Assembly: GCF_014649535.1 (NCBI RefSeq)
Contig: NZ_BMTF01000007.1
Span: 306,134 to 370,133, forward strand
Length of the DNA: 64,000 bases
Source of the DNA: Streptomyces gelaticus
GTDB taxonomy: Bacteria > Actinomycetota > Actinomycetes > Streptomycetales > Streptomycetaceae
Direction: 5' to 3'
The position numbers and the translations under genes are program-made. Shown piece after piece: positions 27,172 to 36,156 of this stretch; the stretch's first letter is position 1, and the number at the start of each line of letters is the position of its first letter. A model generated the notes under the pieces. The model was not told where the DNA came from. It did no database searches and saw only the letters and a program-made list of their open reading frames with translations.

Positions 27172-28509
27172 CTAGGCGCGGCCCGCGGTCTTCTGGGTGC
27201 GGCGGGAGACGGAGTCGATGACCACGGCGGCCAGCAGCACCGCGCCGGTGATCATGTACTGGATGGCGTTGGCCATGCCGATCATGTTCAGGCCCTGCTG
27301 GATGGACTGGATCACGATCATGCCGAGCAGCGCGGACCAGACCTTGCCCCGGCCGCCGAAGAGGCTGGTGCCGCCGATGACGGCGGCCGCGATGACCAGC
27401 ATCAACGTGTTTCCGCCGCCCGCGCTCTTGGTGGCGCCGCCGGAGAGGCTGGCGATGAAGAGGCCGCCGAAGGCGCCCAGCATCCCGGAGAGCGCGAAGA
27501 CGGTGATCCGGATCCGGTCGACGTCGATACCGGCGCGGCGTGCCGCCTCCGGGTTGCCGCCCACCGCGAAGACCTGGCGGCCGAAGGTGGTCCGGCGGGC
27601 CACGAAGTCCGCGACGACCAGCACGGCGAGGAAGAGCACCAGGGCGAGCGGCAGGCCGCGGGCGCCGGAGGGCTCGTTCAGGACGTAGGCGACGGCGAAG
27701 CACAGGATCGCGACGATCCCGGTACGGAGCACGATCTCGGTGGTCGGCCGGGAGGGCAGGCCCGCGGCGGCGCGGCGCCGGCTGTCCACCAGGAGCGAGG
27801 CGGCGTACGCGAGGACGGCGACCAGGGCGACACCGTACGCGACGGCCTTGTCCTCGAAGAAGTAGTTGGTGAGGTTCTCGACGATGCTGCCGGACGGCGT
27901 GTTGATCGAGCCCTCACCGCCCATCATCCACTCCTGCAGACCGCTCCAGCCGAGGAATCCGGCCAGGGTGACGACGAAGGCCGGCACCCCGATCTTGGCG
28001 AAGAAGAAGCCGTGCAGCGCGCCGATCACCATGCCGGAGAGGACGGCGACGAGCACCGCCGTCCAGTCGTTCCAGCCGTGGTTGACGTTGAGCACGGCCC
28101 AGACGGCAGCGCCGACACCGGCGACCGAGCCGACGGACAGGTCGATCTCGCCGAGCAGCAGTACGAAGACGATCCCGACCGCCATGATGCCGAGGCCGGA
28201 GCTGTAGACGGCGACGTTGGCCAGGGAGCTGGCGGAGAGGAAGTTGCTGTTCTGGAACTGGAAGACGATCGCGATGACGATCAGGCCGACGAGGACCGGC
28301 AGTGAGCCGAGCTCGCCGCCGCGCACCTTGCGGGTGAACTCGGCCCAGTAGCCCGCGAAGCCCTCCTCGCGGACGAGCAGGCGCGGGTCCACCGCGGGTA
28401 CGGGCGCCGCCGACGGTTCAGCCGCGGCGGGCTTCTCGATGGAGACCTTGGGGGTCTCAGGGGTCTCGGAGGACTCAGGAGTTCTGGGGGTCTTGGCGAG
28501 GTCGCTCAC
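27172..28509 (-). CDS. xylH: Xylose-type sugar ABC transporter permease
   Basis: A 445-aa inner-membrane permease of the RbsC/XylH (BPD_transp_2) family with about ten or more hydrophobic segments. Conserved blocks are [35 protein letters not shown] and the family motif [19 protein letters not shown]. An N-terminal 60-residue Pro/Glu-rich tail ([19 protein letters not shown]) precedes the first helix and is longer than in E. coli. The GTG overlaps the xylG stop by 4 bp. With XylG and XylF it forms a monosaccharide importer, by synteny for xylose. Confidence 0.88.
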   Translation of the reverse strand: MSDLAKTPRTPESSETPETPKVSIEKPAAAEPSAAPVPAVDPRLLVREEGFAGYWAEFTRKVRGGELGSLPVLVGLIVIAIVFQFQNSNFLSASSLANVAVYSSGLGIMAVGIVFVLLLGEIDLSVGSVAGVGAAVWAVLNVNHGWNDWTAVLVAVLSGMVIGALHGFFFAKIGVPAFVVTLAGFLGWSGLQEWMMGGEGSINTPSGSIVENLTNYFFEDKAVAYGVALVAVLAYAASLLVDSRRRAAAGLPSRPTTEIVLRTGIVAILCFAVAYVLNEPSGARGLPLALVLFLAVLVVADFVARRTTFGRQVFAVGGNPEAARRAGIDVDRIRITVFALSGMLGAFGGLFIASLSGGATKSAGGGNTLMLVIAAAVIGGTSLFGGRGKVWSALLGMIVIQSIQQGLNMIGMANAIQYMITGAVLLAAVVIDSVSRRTQKTAGRA

Positions 28510-29291
28510 TTCGCGTCCTCCTTCGAGGCTGTGCGGGCCTGGCGGCGCGTGACGGCGTTGTCCGTGGCACCGGTGATCGCGGAGATGATCTCCTCGTGGG
28601 ACGTGGTCGCCACGTCGAAGACTCCGTTGTTGCGGCCCAGCCGCAGCACCGCCACCTTGTCGGCGACGGCGCGCACATCGGCCATGTTGTGACTGATGAG
28701 GATGACGCCGTGACCGCGCTCGCGCAGCCGCTCGACGAGGTCGAGGACCTGGGCGGTCTGCTCGACGCCGAGGGCGGCGGTCGGCTCGTCGAGGATGACG
28801 ACCTTGGGGTCACCGATCAGAGCGCGGGCGATGGCCACGACCTGGCGCTGACCACCGGAGAGCGAGGCGACCGGGATGCGGACGCTGGGTATCCGGATGG
28901 ACAGGGTGTCCAGCAGCTCCTTGGCGCGCTTCTCCATCGCGATCTCGTCGAGGACGGATGCCTTGCGCAGCTCGCTGCCGAGGAAGAGGTTGGCGACCAC
29001 ATCGAGGTTGTCGCAGAGGGCCAGGTCCTGGTAGACGGTCGCGACTCCGAGGTCCTGGGCGTCGTTGGGCCGGTTGATCCGGACCGTCCTGCCCTCCCAC
29101 TCGATGGCGCCTTCGTCGATCGGGTGGACACCCGAAATGGTCTTGACGAGCGTCGACTTGCCGGCGCCGTTGTCGCCGACCAGGGCGACCACTTCGCCGG
29201 AACGAATCTCCAGGTCCACATCGGTGAGCGCCTGGACGGCGCCGAACCGCTTGGAGATTCCGCGCAACGCCAGCACGGGCGTAGCGGACAC
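28506..29291 (-). CDS. xylG: Sugar ABC transporter ATP-binding protein (single NBD)
   Basis: A 261-aa ATPase of the RbsA/XylG class, but with one nucleotide-binding domain where the classical proteins have two (about 500 aa). Walker A is VGDNGAGKSTLVK, the signature LSGGQRQVVAIARAL, Walker B VVILDEPTAALG, and the H-loop ISHNMADVR. The ribosome site AAGGAG directly abuts the ATG at 29300, whereas it is 9 bases from GTG 29291; so the GTG is the better start. It is coupled to xylH and separated from xylF by a 312-bp gap with a stem-loop. Confidence 0.88.
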   Translation of the reverse strand: MSATPVLALRGISKRFGAVQALTDVDLEIRSGEVVALVGDNGAGKSTLVKTISGVHPIDEGAIEWEGRTVRINRPNDAQDLGVATVYQDLALCDNLDVVANLFLGSELRKASVLDEIAMEKRAKELLDTLSIRIPSVRIPVASLSGGQRQVVAIARALIGDPKVVILDEPTAALGVEQTAQVLDLVERLRERGHGVILISHNMADVRAVADKVAVLRLGRNNGVFDVATTSHEEIISAITGATDNAVTRRQARTASKEDAK

Positions 29292-29527
29292 GTGAATCAT
29301 CTCCTTCGCCGCCTGACCGGCGGGGATGGTACTGCTGAGCACAGGGGGCGGTGCCGGTCACCGGGCCGCCGGGACGGCCGGCACGTCTGCGGGGTCCGCC
29401 CCGGAACGTCGTCGCCGGGGGACGACCACGCGCCGGGACCGTGCCGCGAGGGGGTTGCGCGCCGGCCGGAGGATCCGGGTGGGCTCCCGGAGGACGGCCG
29501 CGTGCGGTGACCGGGACCGGTGAGAAG

Positions 29528-29574
29528 TCCGGCACCCGCCCCTGCTGCGGGGCATGGACGGGGCGGGTGCCGGA
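29528..29574 (-). terminator. Stem-loop between xylF and xylG (attenuator candidate)
   Basis: Arms TCCGGCACCCGCCCC (29528-29542) and GGGGCGGGTGCCGGA (29560-29574) pair over 15 bp around a 17-base loop, 30 bp after the xylF stop. It may partially stop transcription or stabilise the xylF message, so that binding protein exceeds the membrane components. The remaining gap up to 29292 shows nothing else recognisable. Confidence 0.6.
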
Positions 29575-29603
29575 CCGGACCGGGGTGACGCCTGCCGGCG
29601 GGG

Positions 29604-30701
29604 CTACTTGATGCCGGCGGCGTCGCAGGCCGCCTTGTACTGGGCGGTGCAGATCTCCTCGGCCTTGTAGACCTTGTCCGCGACGATCGTGGAGGCGATG
29701 TTCTCCTTCGTCACGACCGAGGCGTCGTACAGACGAGACGGAATGCCTTTGAACTCGCCCGAGAGGCTGTCGACCTTGACCGGGGCCAGGTCGTCGATCT
29801 TCTCGCCCTTGAGCAGCTTGACGGCGATCTCGGCGGTGGTCTCGGCCTCCGGCTTGATCTGCTTGTAGATCGAGAAGGACTGCTCGCCCGCGAGGATGCG
29901 CTGCAGACCGGCGAGCTCCGAGTCCTGACCGCCGACCGGAACCTTGACGTCCTGCTTCTTCAGGGCCGTGATGATGCCGCCGGCCATGCCGTCGTTGGCG
30001 GAGTAGACGCCCTGGAAGCCGTCCTTGCCCAGGGAGTCGATGGCCGCACCCATCTTCTTGTTGGCCTCGTCCGCCGACCAGTCCGGGATGTCCTGCTCGT
30101 AGACGACCTTCTTGACCTGCTTGTCGAGGACGCTGTGCGCGCCCTTCTTGAAGAAGGGCGCGTTCGGGTCGGTCGGCGAGCCGTTGATCATGACAACGTT
30201 GCTGTCCTTGGCCTTGGCACCCATCGCCTTGACCAGGGCCTCGCCCTGGAGCTGGCCGATCTTCTCGTTGTCGTACGACACGTAGGCGGAGATCGGGCCC
30301 TCGGCGAGACGGTCGTAGGCGACGACCTTGACGTCCTTCTTCGCGGCCTGCTGGACCCAGGACTTCGCGGCCTTGTAGTCGACGGTGTCCAGGATGATGA
30401 CCTTCACACCCTGGGTGACCAGCGCGTCGAACTGCTTCTTCTGGGTCTCGCTGTCCTGCGCGGCGTTGTTGTACTTGACCTCGCAGTCGCTGCACAACTG
30501 CTTGATCTTCGCCTCCATGATGGGGCGGTCGAAGGTCTCGTAACGAGTGGTCTTGTTCTCCGGCAGGAGCAGACCGATGGTCTTCCCGTCCCCGCCACTG
30601 CCGGAGTCCTTGTCATCACCCGCTTTGCCACAGGCGGCGAGGGACACGGCCATGGAAAGTGCGGCCGCGCCGATGACGATGCGTCGCGTCGTTGCGTTCA
30701 T
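29604..30701 (-). CDS. xylF: Xylose-type sugar-binding lipoprotein
   Basis: A 365-aa extracellular solute-binding lipoprotein. A basic N-terminus (MNATTRRIVIG) and hydrophobic stretch end in the lipobox SLAACG. The mature part is a periplasmic-binding-protein type I fold: IGLLLPENKTTRYETFDRP, QGVKVIILDTVDYKAA, VVAYDRLAEGPISAYVSYDN (XylF-type) and GVYSANDGMAGGIITALKK. ATG at 30701 follows a GGGAGG ribosome site. It delivers sugar to XylGH. The xylose assignment rests on the motif set and on the adjacent ROK regulator, matching the S. coelicolor locus. Confidence 0.9.
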   Translation of the reverse strand: MNATTRRIVIGAAALSMAVSLAACGKAGDDKDSGSGGDGKTIGLLLPENKTTRYETFDRPIMEAKIKQLCSDCEVKYNNAAQDSETQKKQFDALVTQGVKVIILDTVDYKAAKSWVQQAAKKDVKVVAYDRLAEGPISAYVSYDNEKIGQLQGEALVKAMGAKAKDSNVVMINGSPTDPNAPFFKKGAHSVLDKQVKKVVYEQDIPDWSADEANKKMGAAIDSLGKDGFQGVYSANDGMAGGIITALKKQDVKVPVGGQDSELAGLQRILAGEQSFSIYKQIKPEAETTAEIAVKLLKGEKIDDLAPVKVDSLSGEFKGIPSRLYDASVVTKENIASTIVADKVYKAEEICTAQYKAACDAAGIK

Positions 30702-30823
30702 GCGGGGTTGCCTCCCTGACGTGGCCGCGACGTCGCGGCCGAGGTGGCTGGAAGTCAACTCGGCTGCGACGTCAGCGTCAAGGAGTAAATCCTTAACGAG
30801 ATGACAACGGTGCCATCCGTTAT
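30702..30823 (-). promoter_or_regulatory. xylF promoter/operator region with three inverted repeats
   Basis: Between rok7B7 and xylF lie an 18-bp perfect palindrome GGCCGCGACGTCGCGGCC (30723-30740, in the leader), AAGGA-N5-TCCTT (30780-30794) and AACGG-N6-CCGTT (30806-30821). Rok7B7 is known to control xylFGH in S. coelicolor, so one of these may be its site; which one cannot be told from sequence. Confidence 0.45.
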
Positions 30824-32056
30824 CTAAGTGAAGGCAGCAGTGCCTTTCGGCAGAGCGCTCCCCAAAAGGGTCGAATCCCCCATCTCGCAGAGCACCAGGG
30901 CCAGTGCGCCCAGTACTTCGGCCCGGCTGCCCAGCGCCCCGGGCAGCACCGAGAGCTGCCGGGCGGCGCTCGGAATGGCGTAGCGGGAGACCGATTCCCG
31001 GATCGGCGCGAGCACCAGCTCGCCCGCCTCTGCGAGCGATCCGCCGAGGACCACCCGGCTGGGGTTGAGCAGATTGCAGAGGTTGGCCACCCCGCTGCCG
31101 ATGTGCCGCCCCACGTCACCGATCACCCGACGGCAGCCCGGATCGCCCTCGCGGGCCAGCTCGACCACCCGTTCCATGGTGAGGTCGGGGCCGTGGCTGG
31201 GCTGGAGCAGCGGCAGCACGTACCGGGCCGCCGTGAAGGTCTCCAGGCATCCGCGGTTGCCGCAGCGGCACACCGGGCCCGACTCGTCGAGCGTGATGTG
31301 CCCGATCTCGCCGGCCGTGCCGCCCGGTCCCCGGTAGATGCGCCCGTCGATCACCAGACCGGCGCCGACACCGCTGGCGACCTTGATGTAGGCGAGGTCC
31401 TTGACCCCGCGGCCGCTCCCCCAGACCAGCTCGCCGAGCGCGCCGAGGTTGGCGTCGTTGTCGACGTGCACCGGCACACCGAGCCGGCCCGCGAGCTCCT
31501 CGCTGGGGTTGATGCCCGTCCAGCCCGGCAGGATCGACGTGGAGCCCAGCGTGCCGGACTCCACGTCGATCGGGCCGGGAACACCGAGCCCCACCCCGAT
31601 CACCTTGTCCGGACTGATCCCGGTCGTCTCGATCAGCCGCCTGACCAGCTGCTCGGCCCGCCCGAACCCCTGCGCCGAGGAGGCGTCGACGTCCAGCGGC
31701 TCCGCCTCCTCGGCGAGCACCTGGTGGGCGAGGTTGCCGACCGCGACCCGCAGATGCGTGTGGCCGAAGTCGACCCCGATCACAATGCCCGCGTCGCCGC
31801 TGAGCGAGACGCTGCGGGCCCGGCGGCCGCCCGCCGAGGTGGGGGTGACCTCGACCGTGCCGCCTTCCTTCAGTTCACGAACGATATTGGAGACGGTGGC
31901 CGCTGACAGGCCGGTGCTCCGTGCGATCTCCGCCTGGGTGAGCGAGCCCGCCATGCGCACCGCGCGCACGACCCGCTCGAGGTTGGCGCGATGCAGAGAT
32001 GTCTGCGACCCCGGAGTCTCCATCGACTCTCTCACTCCTACCGTTTTCTCCAACAT
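30824..32056 (-). CDS. rok7B7: ROK-family transcriptional regulator
   Basis: A 410-aa sugar-responsive regulator. An N-terminal winged helix (about 24-85: GSLTQAEIARSTGLSAATVS) is fused to a ROK sugar-kinase-like domain with VIGVDFGHTHLRVAVG, VPVHVDNDANLGALGE and the zinc/ROK signature CRCGNRGCLETF preceded by GEIGH. The ATP phosphate-binding loop near residue 90 lacks the DxGxT threonine arrangement of true kinases, typical of ROK repressors. ATG 32056 has GGAG five bases upstream; ATG 32023 (METPGSQ...) is an alternative. It sits between xylFGH and ngcEFG as in S. coelicolor, where Rok7B7 affects xylose uptake, catabolite repression and antibiotic production. Confidence 0.9.
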   Translation of the reverse strand: MLEKTVGVRESMETPGSQTSLHRANLERVVRAVRMAGSLTQAEIARSTGLSAATVSNIVRELKEGGTVEVTPTSAGGRRARSVSLSGDAGIVIGVDFGHTHLRVAVGNLAHQVLAEEAEPLDVDASSAQGFGRAEQLVRRLIETTGISPDKVIGVGLGVPGPIDVESGTLGSTSILPGWTGINPSEELAGRLGVPVHVDNDANLGALGELVWGSGRGVKDLAYIKVASGVGAGLVIDGRIYRGPGGTAGEIGHITLDESGPVCRCGNRGCLETFTAARYVLPLLQPSHGPDLTMERVVELAREGDPGCRRVIGDVGRHIGSGVANLCNLLNPSRVVLGGSLAEAGELVLAPIRESVSRYAIPSAARQLSVLPGALGSRAEVLGALALVLCEMGDSTLLGSALPKGTAAFT

Positions 32057-32162
32057 GTGAACTCCAAGCTGAGCGTTTTGCGGTACTCCCCGTCAAGACC
32101 TTGAGCAAGCGAAGCCCCGGATGAGCCCGTAGCCCGCACCGCAACGGCCCCGGTACACGCAT

Positions 32163-32197
32163 GAACCGCCCGCCGGCGCGTGGCCGACGGGCGGTTC
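32163..32197 (-). terminator. Terminator after ngcG
   Basis: GAACCGCCCG / CGGGCGGTTC form a 10-bp perfect stem with an inner CGGC/GCCG pairing, starting 26 bp downstream of the ngcG stop and ahead of rok7B7. Confidence 0.6.
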
Positions 32198-32222
32198 GTG
32201 TGTACGGGGCAGTGCCTGGCTG

Positions 32223-33140
32223 CTACTTCACCGCGCCCGCGGTGAGCCCGGCGACGACCTGGCGCTGGAAGATGATGTAGGCGGCGAGGACCGGCAGCAT
32301 CGCCATCACCAGACCGGCGAAGAGACCGGACCAGTCGCCCTTGTACCCCTGGCTGGTGGCCAGTTCGACCAGGCCCTGGGAGAGCACCCGGTATTTCGGT
32401 TCGGTGTTGAGCACCGTCGGCAGCATGTACTGGTTCCACTGCCCCAGGAAGTTGAAGATGCCGACGCTGATCAGGCCGGGCTTCGCCATCGGCAGCATCA
32501 CCTGGAAGAACGTCCGGGTGTGCGAGGCCCCGTCGAGCATCGCCGCCTCCGCCACCGAGGTCGGCAGCGTCCGGAAGAACGAGGTGAGGAAGAAGACGGT
32601 GAACGGCAGCGAGTACGCGATGTAGACCATGATCAGTCCGTGCCGCGTGTTCAGCAGGGCCATGTTGTTCATGACGAAGAACAGCGGGACCAGCGCCAGG
32701 ATGATCGGGAAACTCATCCCGCCGATGAACAGGAAGTAGACGAAGCGGTTGCCGGGGAAGTCGAACCGCGCCAGTACGTACGCCGCCATCGAGCCGAGCA
32801 ACAGGGTGCCGACGAGCGAACAACCCACCACCACGACCGTGTTGAAGAAGTAGTCGCTCATGTGCGCCTGGCTCCAGGCACGCGACCAGTTCTCGAAGTG
32901 CAGCTTGTCGGGCAGCGCCCACGGCGTCGACAGGATCGAGTCGTCCGTCTTGAACGACGCCATCACCGCCCAGAGCAGCGGCAGGACGACGAGGATCGCC
33001 CAGATGATCAGCACGCCGTGCGAGAAGACGTTGAGGACCTGGCCCTCGCCGCTCTTCTCCTTGGCGGCGGGTGCGGGCGCCTTGGCCACCGGGGCCGGGT
33101 CGGCGGCCGGTGCGGCGGCAGGGGTGTCAGTCGTCTTCAC
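32223..33140 (-). CDS. ngcG: N-acetylglucosamine/chitobiose ABC transporter permease
   Basis: A 305-aa inner-membrane permease of the MalG family with six hydrophobic helices after an Ala/Pro-rich 35-residue tail. The cytosolic EAA loop, which contacts the ATPase, is EAAMLDGASHTRTFFQVMLP followed by MAKPGL. GTG at 33140. Together with NgcF it forms the channel of the NgcEFG importer. No ATP-binding gene is in this cluster; in Streptomyces such systems use the shared ATPase MsiK, encoded elsewhere. It is last in the ngcEFG operon and followed by a hairpin. Confidence 0.88.
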   Translation of the reverse strand: MKTTDTPAAAPAADPAPVAKAPAPAAKEKSGEGQVLNVFSHGVLIIWAILVVLPLLWAVMASFKTDDSILSTPWALPDKLHFENWSRAWSQAHMSDYFFNTVVVVGCSLVGTLLLGSMAAYVLARFDFPGNRFVYFLFIGGMSFPIILALVPLFFVMNNMALLNTRHGLIMVYIAYSLPFTVFFLTSFFRTLPTSVAEAAMLDGASHTRTFFQVMLPMAKPGLISVGIFNFLGQWNQYMLPTVLNTEPKYRVLSQGLVELATSQGYKGDWSGLFAGLVMAMLPVLAAYIIFQRQVVAGLTAGAVK

Positions 33141-33231
33141 GTGTACTCACCTCGTACTGTCGAGCCGGACACGGAGGCCGACCTGTGGTGCCTGCTGGGG
33201 GTCCGGGGACCGTCTCCCGTCAATCGCAGCA

Positions 33232-34155
33232 TCAGAACTCCAGCCGATCGCGCCGGCCCAGTCGCATCACGATGGCGGCGAAGGCCATGGTGACGATGAG
33301 CAGTCCGACACCGATCGTCGTGGCGTAGCCGGCCTGCCCGTCGCGGAAGGCCGTCTGGTACACGTACAGCGGCAGGACCGTGGTCGAGTAGTCGGGGCCG
33401 CCGGGGCCCACGGTCATGACCTGTACGGCAGTGAAGGCCTCCACACCGAGGGCCAGGATGCCCATGTACACCCAGCCCGACTGCACCGTGTCCCAGAGCA
33501 GCGGAAGGGTGATCTTGAAGAACGTGGTGAAGCGGTTGGCGCCGTCGAGGAGCGCCGCCTCGTAGAAGTCCTTCGGGATGGACGCCATTCCGGCCGAGAA
33601 CAGCACGACGAAGAAACCGACCGTCGACCAGACCAGCACCGTCATGACGCAGACCAGCGCGAGGCTCGGATCACCCAGCCAGTCCGGCTGTACGGAATCC
33701 AGACCGATCGACTTCAGCGTCGAATTCAGCATCCCGCTGGTGGGGTTGAAAGCGAACTGGAAGAGCAGGGCCACGATGACGATCGAGAGCACCTGCGGGA
33801 AGAAATAGGCGATCTTGTAGAAACTCGAACCCCGCACGCCGGAGACCGCGGCGTTCTTGCGCCGCCGGCCTCCGACATTGAGCATGAAGGCGAAGAAGAG
33901 CGCCAGGCCCAGCGTCACCAGCGGCAGCAGCAGCACGAGCAACACGCTGTGCTGCAACGACTTCCAGAAGATGTCGTCCTTCAGCATCCTCGTGTAGTTG
34001 TCGAACCCGACCATCTTGAAGTCCGGGCTCAGGCCGGTCCAGTCCGTGAACGAGTAGTAGATGGACTGGATGAACGGCCAGATGACGAAGACCGCGTACA
34101 ACGCGAGTGGGAGTATCAAGAATCCCACGATGAAACGGTACTTGCCGTGCTGCAT
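33232..34155 (-). CDS. ngcF: N-acetylglucosamine/chitobiose ABC transporter permease
   Basis: A 307-aa MalF-type inner-membrane permease. Six helices are apparent, starting FIVGFLILPLALYAVFVIWP, with the EAA loop YEAALLDGANRFTTFFKITLP between helices 4 and 5. A short basic loop GGRRRKNAAVSG lies around residue 95. It starts 50 bp after ngcE and precedes ngcG by 91 bp. The pair makes the membrane pore for GlcNAc and chitin disaccharide; substrate is assigned from NgcE similarity and synteny. Confidence 0.88.
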   Translation of the reverse strand: MQHGKYRFIVGFLILPLALYAVFVIWPFIQSIYYSFTDWTGLSPDFKMVGFDNYTRMLKDDIFWKSLQHSVLLVLLLPLVTLGLALFFAFMLNVGGRRRKNAAVSGVRGSSFYKIAYFFPQVLSIVIVALLFQFAFNPTSGMLNSTLKSIGLDSVQPDWLGDPSLALVCVMTVLVWSTVGFFVVLFSAGMASIPKDFYEAALLDGANRFTTFFKITLPLLWDTVQSGWVYMGILALGVEAFTAVQVMTVGPGGPDYSTTVLPLYVYQTAFRDGQAGYATTIGVGLLIVTMAFAAIVMRLGRRDRLEF

Positions 34156-34205
34156 CGTTTACCGACCCCGATCTTTCCGCGGGTGCCGCCGCTGGTGACG
34201 GTTGC

Positions 34206-35654
34206 TCACTGGTGCTTGTAGTGCTTGATGGACTGGTCCTTGGCCGCCGCGTCGGCGAAGGCCTGGATCTTCTTGATGGCTTCCGCCGGGGTCGCACGGC
34301 CGGCCATCATCTCGCCGATACCGGCGACACCGATCTGCTCCTTCTGGAGCTTCACGTACCAGTCCTGGAGGCGCGGGTTCACCACGTTGTCGCCGGCCTT
34401 CTTCAGCACGTCGACACCGGACTGCATGGCGGTCGACAGGGTCAGACCGTCGGTGCCGCCGTTGAAGGCGCTGAGCGACTTGACCTGCTTGGTGAAGTTC
34501 TTCGAGGACTCCTCGGAGAGCATGATGCGCAGCTGCTCCATGCCGCCCTCGGGGTTCTTCGCGTTGGCCGGGACGATGAAGGGCTCGCCGCCGGACGCCC
34601 AGATGGTGCCGAAGGGCATCTTGTCGGACGCGTCCAGGCCGGACGGCGGCGCGACCATCATCTTGAAGTCCTTGGGCGTGGTCGGCGCGGCCTCGTTCTC
34701 CACCCACGAACCGTTCGGGAGGAAGAGCGCCTTGCCCTTGGTCCACTCGGTCTGCGACTGGATGTGGGTCAGACCGGGGGTGCCCTTGAGGATGTACCCC
34801 TTCTTGTACAGCTCGTAGTACGCCTCGAACGCCGCCTTGACCGCGGGGTCCTTCCAGGCGTTCGGCTCCAGGTTGTCGATCTTGTCGAGAACCTCCCGGC
34901 CACCGATCTTGGCGATGAACGGGTAGAGCGAGAACGGCAGGTAGTACGGGTACTTACCGGCGTACGTCCAGCCCGCGATGCCCTGCTTCTTCGCCTTCGC
35001 GCAGAGGGCGAGCATGTCGTCCCAGGTCTCGGGGTACTGCGCGTCGAGCTTCTCCAGCGCGGTCTGCGAGTACCAGACGCCGTACACGGTGTACGCGTAG
35101 TACATGATCCAGACCGGGTCGCCGTCGAACTGGCCCATCTCCAGGACACCGGGGCGCAGCGTGTCGCGGACCTTCTTGCTCGGGTCGTCGATGGAGGGGG
35201 CGTCCATCAGCGGCGTCAGGTCGAGCAGCTGCTTCTTGCCGACCAGGACACCCATGTCCATCTGCTCGGCGCCGGAGTTGTCGATCAGGTCCGGCGGGGT
35301 GCCACCGTTGAAACGGGGCTGCAGCTGCGACTGGATCTTCTGGGTCGCGACGTGCTTGACCTTCGGCGCCTTCGGGAAGGCCGCGTTGTACTTCTTCTCC
35401 GCGTCGATCGCGTACTGCTGGCCGAAGCCGCCGTCGAAGATGACCACCTCGAGCGGGGCCGTCTCATTGACGCCGAGCGGGTTGGCCTTGGTGACCTTGC
35501 CCTTCTCGACCTTCTTGTCGCTGCTGCTGTCGCCGCTGGCGCACGCCGACAGGAAGCCCATCGTCGGAACGCTGATCAGGCCGAGTGCGGCCGATCGCTT
35601 GATCACATCGCGACGGCCGAGGCCCTCATTCTTGTGGGCGGAGGTGGATCCCAT
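34206..35654 (-). CDS. ngcE: N-acetylglucosamine/diacetylchitobiose-binding lipoprotein
   Basis: A 482-aa extracellular solute-binding protein of family 1. The N-terminus carries a twin-arginine-type signal (GRRDVIKRSAALG) ending in the lipobox FLSAC, so it is probably exported folded and lipid-anchored. The mature protein has the ABC sugar-binder pattern, for example FNGGTPPDLIDNSGAEQMD and WASGGEPFIVPANAKNPEGG. ATG at 35654 has GAGGA 7 bases upstream; a TTG two codons earlier is less likely. It binds GlcNAc or chitobiose from chitin breakdown. A 15-bp palindrome lies 58 bp upstream. Confidence 0.88.
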   Translation of the reverse strand: MGSTSAHKNEGLGRRDVIKRSAALGLISVPTMGFLSACASGDSSSDKKVEKGKVTKANPLGVNETAPLEVVIFDGGFGQQYAIDAEKKYNAAFPKAPKVKHVATQKIQSQLQPRFNGGTPPDLIDNSGAEQMDMGVLVGKKQLLDLTPLMDAPSIDDPSKKVRDTLRPGVLEMGQFDGDPVWIMYYAYTVYGVWYSQTALEKLDAQYPETWDDMLALCAKAKKQGIAGWTYAGKYPYYLPFSLYPFIAKIGGREVLDKIDNLEPNAWKDPAVKAAFEAYYELYKKGYILKGTPGLTHIQSQTEWTKGKALFLPNGSWVENEAAPTTPKDFKMMVAPPSGLDASDKMPFGTIWASGGEPFIVPANAKNPEGGMEQLRIMLSEESSKNFTKQVKSLSAFNGGTDGLTLSTAMQSGVDVLKKAGDNVVNPRLQDWYVKLQKEQIGVAGIGEMMAGRATPAEAIKKIQAFADAAAKDQSIKHYKHQ

Positions 35655-35711
35655 GCTCAAGTCCTCGCCTTCTCCAGGACTCAGGCGGTGTGTACCGGTC
35701 GCCCGTCGATA

Positions 35712-35726
35712 TTCGCCTCAGGCGAA
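35712..35726. promoter_or_regulatory. Palindromic operator candidate of ngcEFG
   Basis: Perfect 7-1-7 inverted repeat TTCGCCT-C-AGGCGAA, 58 bp upstream of the ngcE start. Size and position fit a repressor operator. It does not resemble the DasR consensus (TGGTCTAGACCA-like). Confidence 0.5.
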
Positions 35727-36111
35727 GGGCCCCGCCACCGCGGTCAGTTGCGCTTGGGTGGTGCTGATTTCAGGCTAGCCAGGTGCAGTGGGGGGCTCAG
35801 GAGGATCGGGCGTCGGAAGCACCCGTCGTGCCGTCCTCGACCGTTCCCCCTTGTCCCCCTTGCCCGCGCCGCCGGAACGGCTGTGCAGACGCCGACAGGT
35901 ATAGTCCACTCACGGCCGACTGAGCAAGATCGAATGCGAGTTTGAACAGCAGTCTTTCCCGAGTTGAGACCTCGCGGATACATGGCCCGCGCACGCTTCC
36001 GATCCGGTTGTAACGATTTCCGCATTCCGGTCGATTCGGCTTGCCATTCCCACCCAATGCCCTTGACACCACCTGGCACTTGACTCCCTACTGGACCTTG
36101 CGCATTGCTCT

Positions 36112-36123
36112 GACAACGTTGTC
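36112..36123. promoter_or_regulatory. LacI-type operator candidate before the GH92 gene
   Basis: Perfect 12-bp palindrome GACAACGTTGTC with a central CG, typical of LacI-family operators, 33 bp before the GH92 start. The rest of the divergent gap (35727-36111) shows CTTGACA-like hexamers but no certain promoter. Confidence 0.5.
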
Positions 36124-36156
36124 CAGATGCACTTCCCCCGGGAGGAACAGCTCGAC

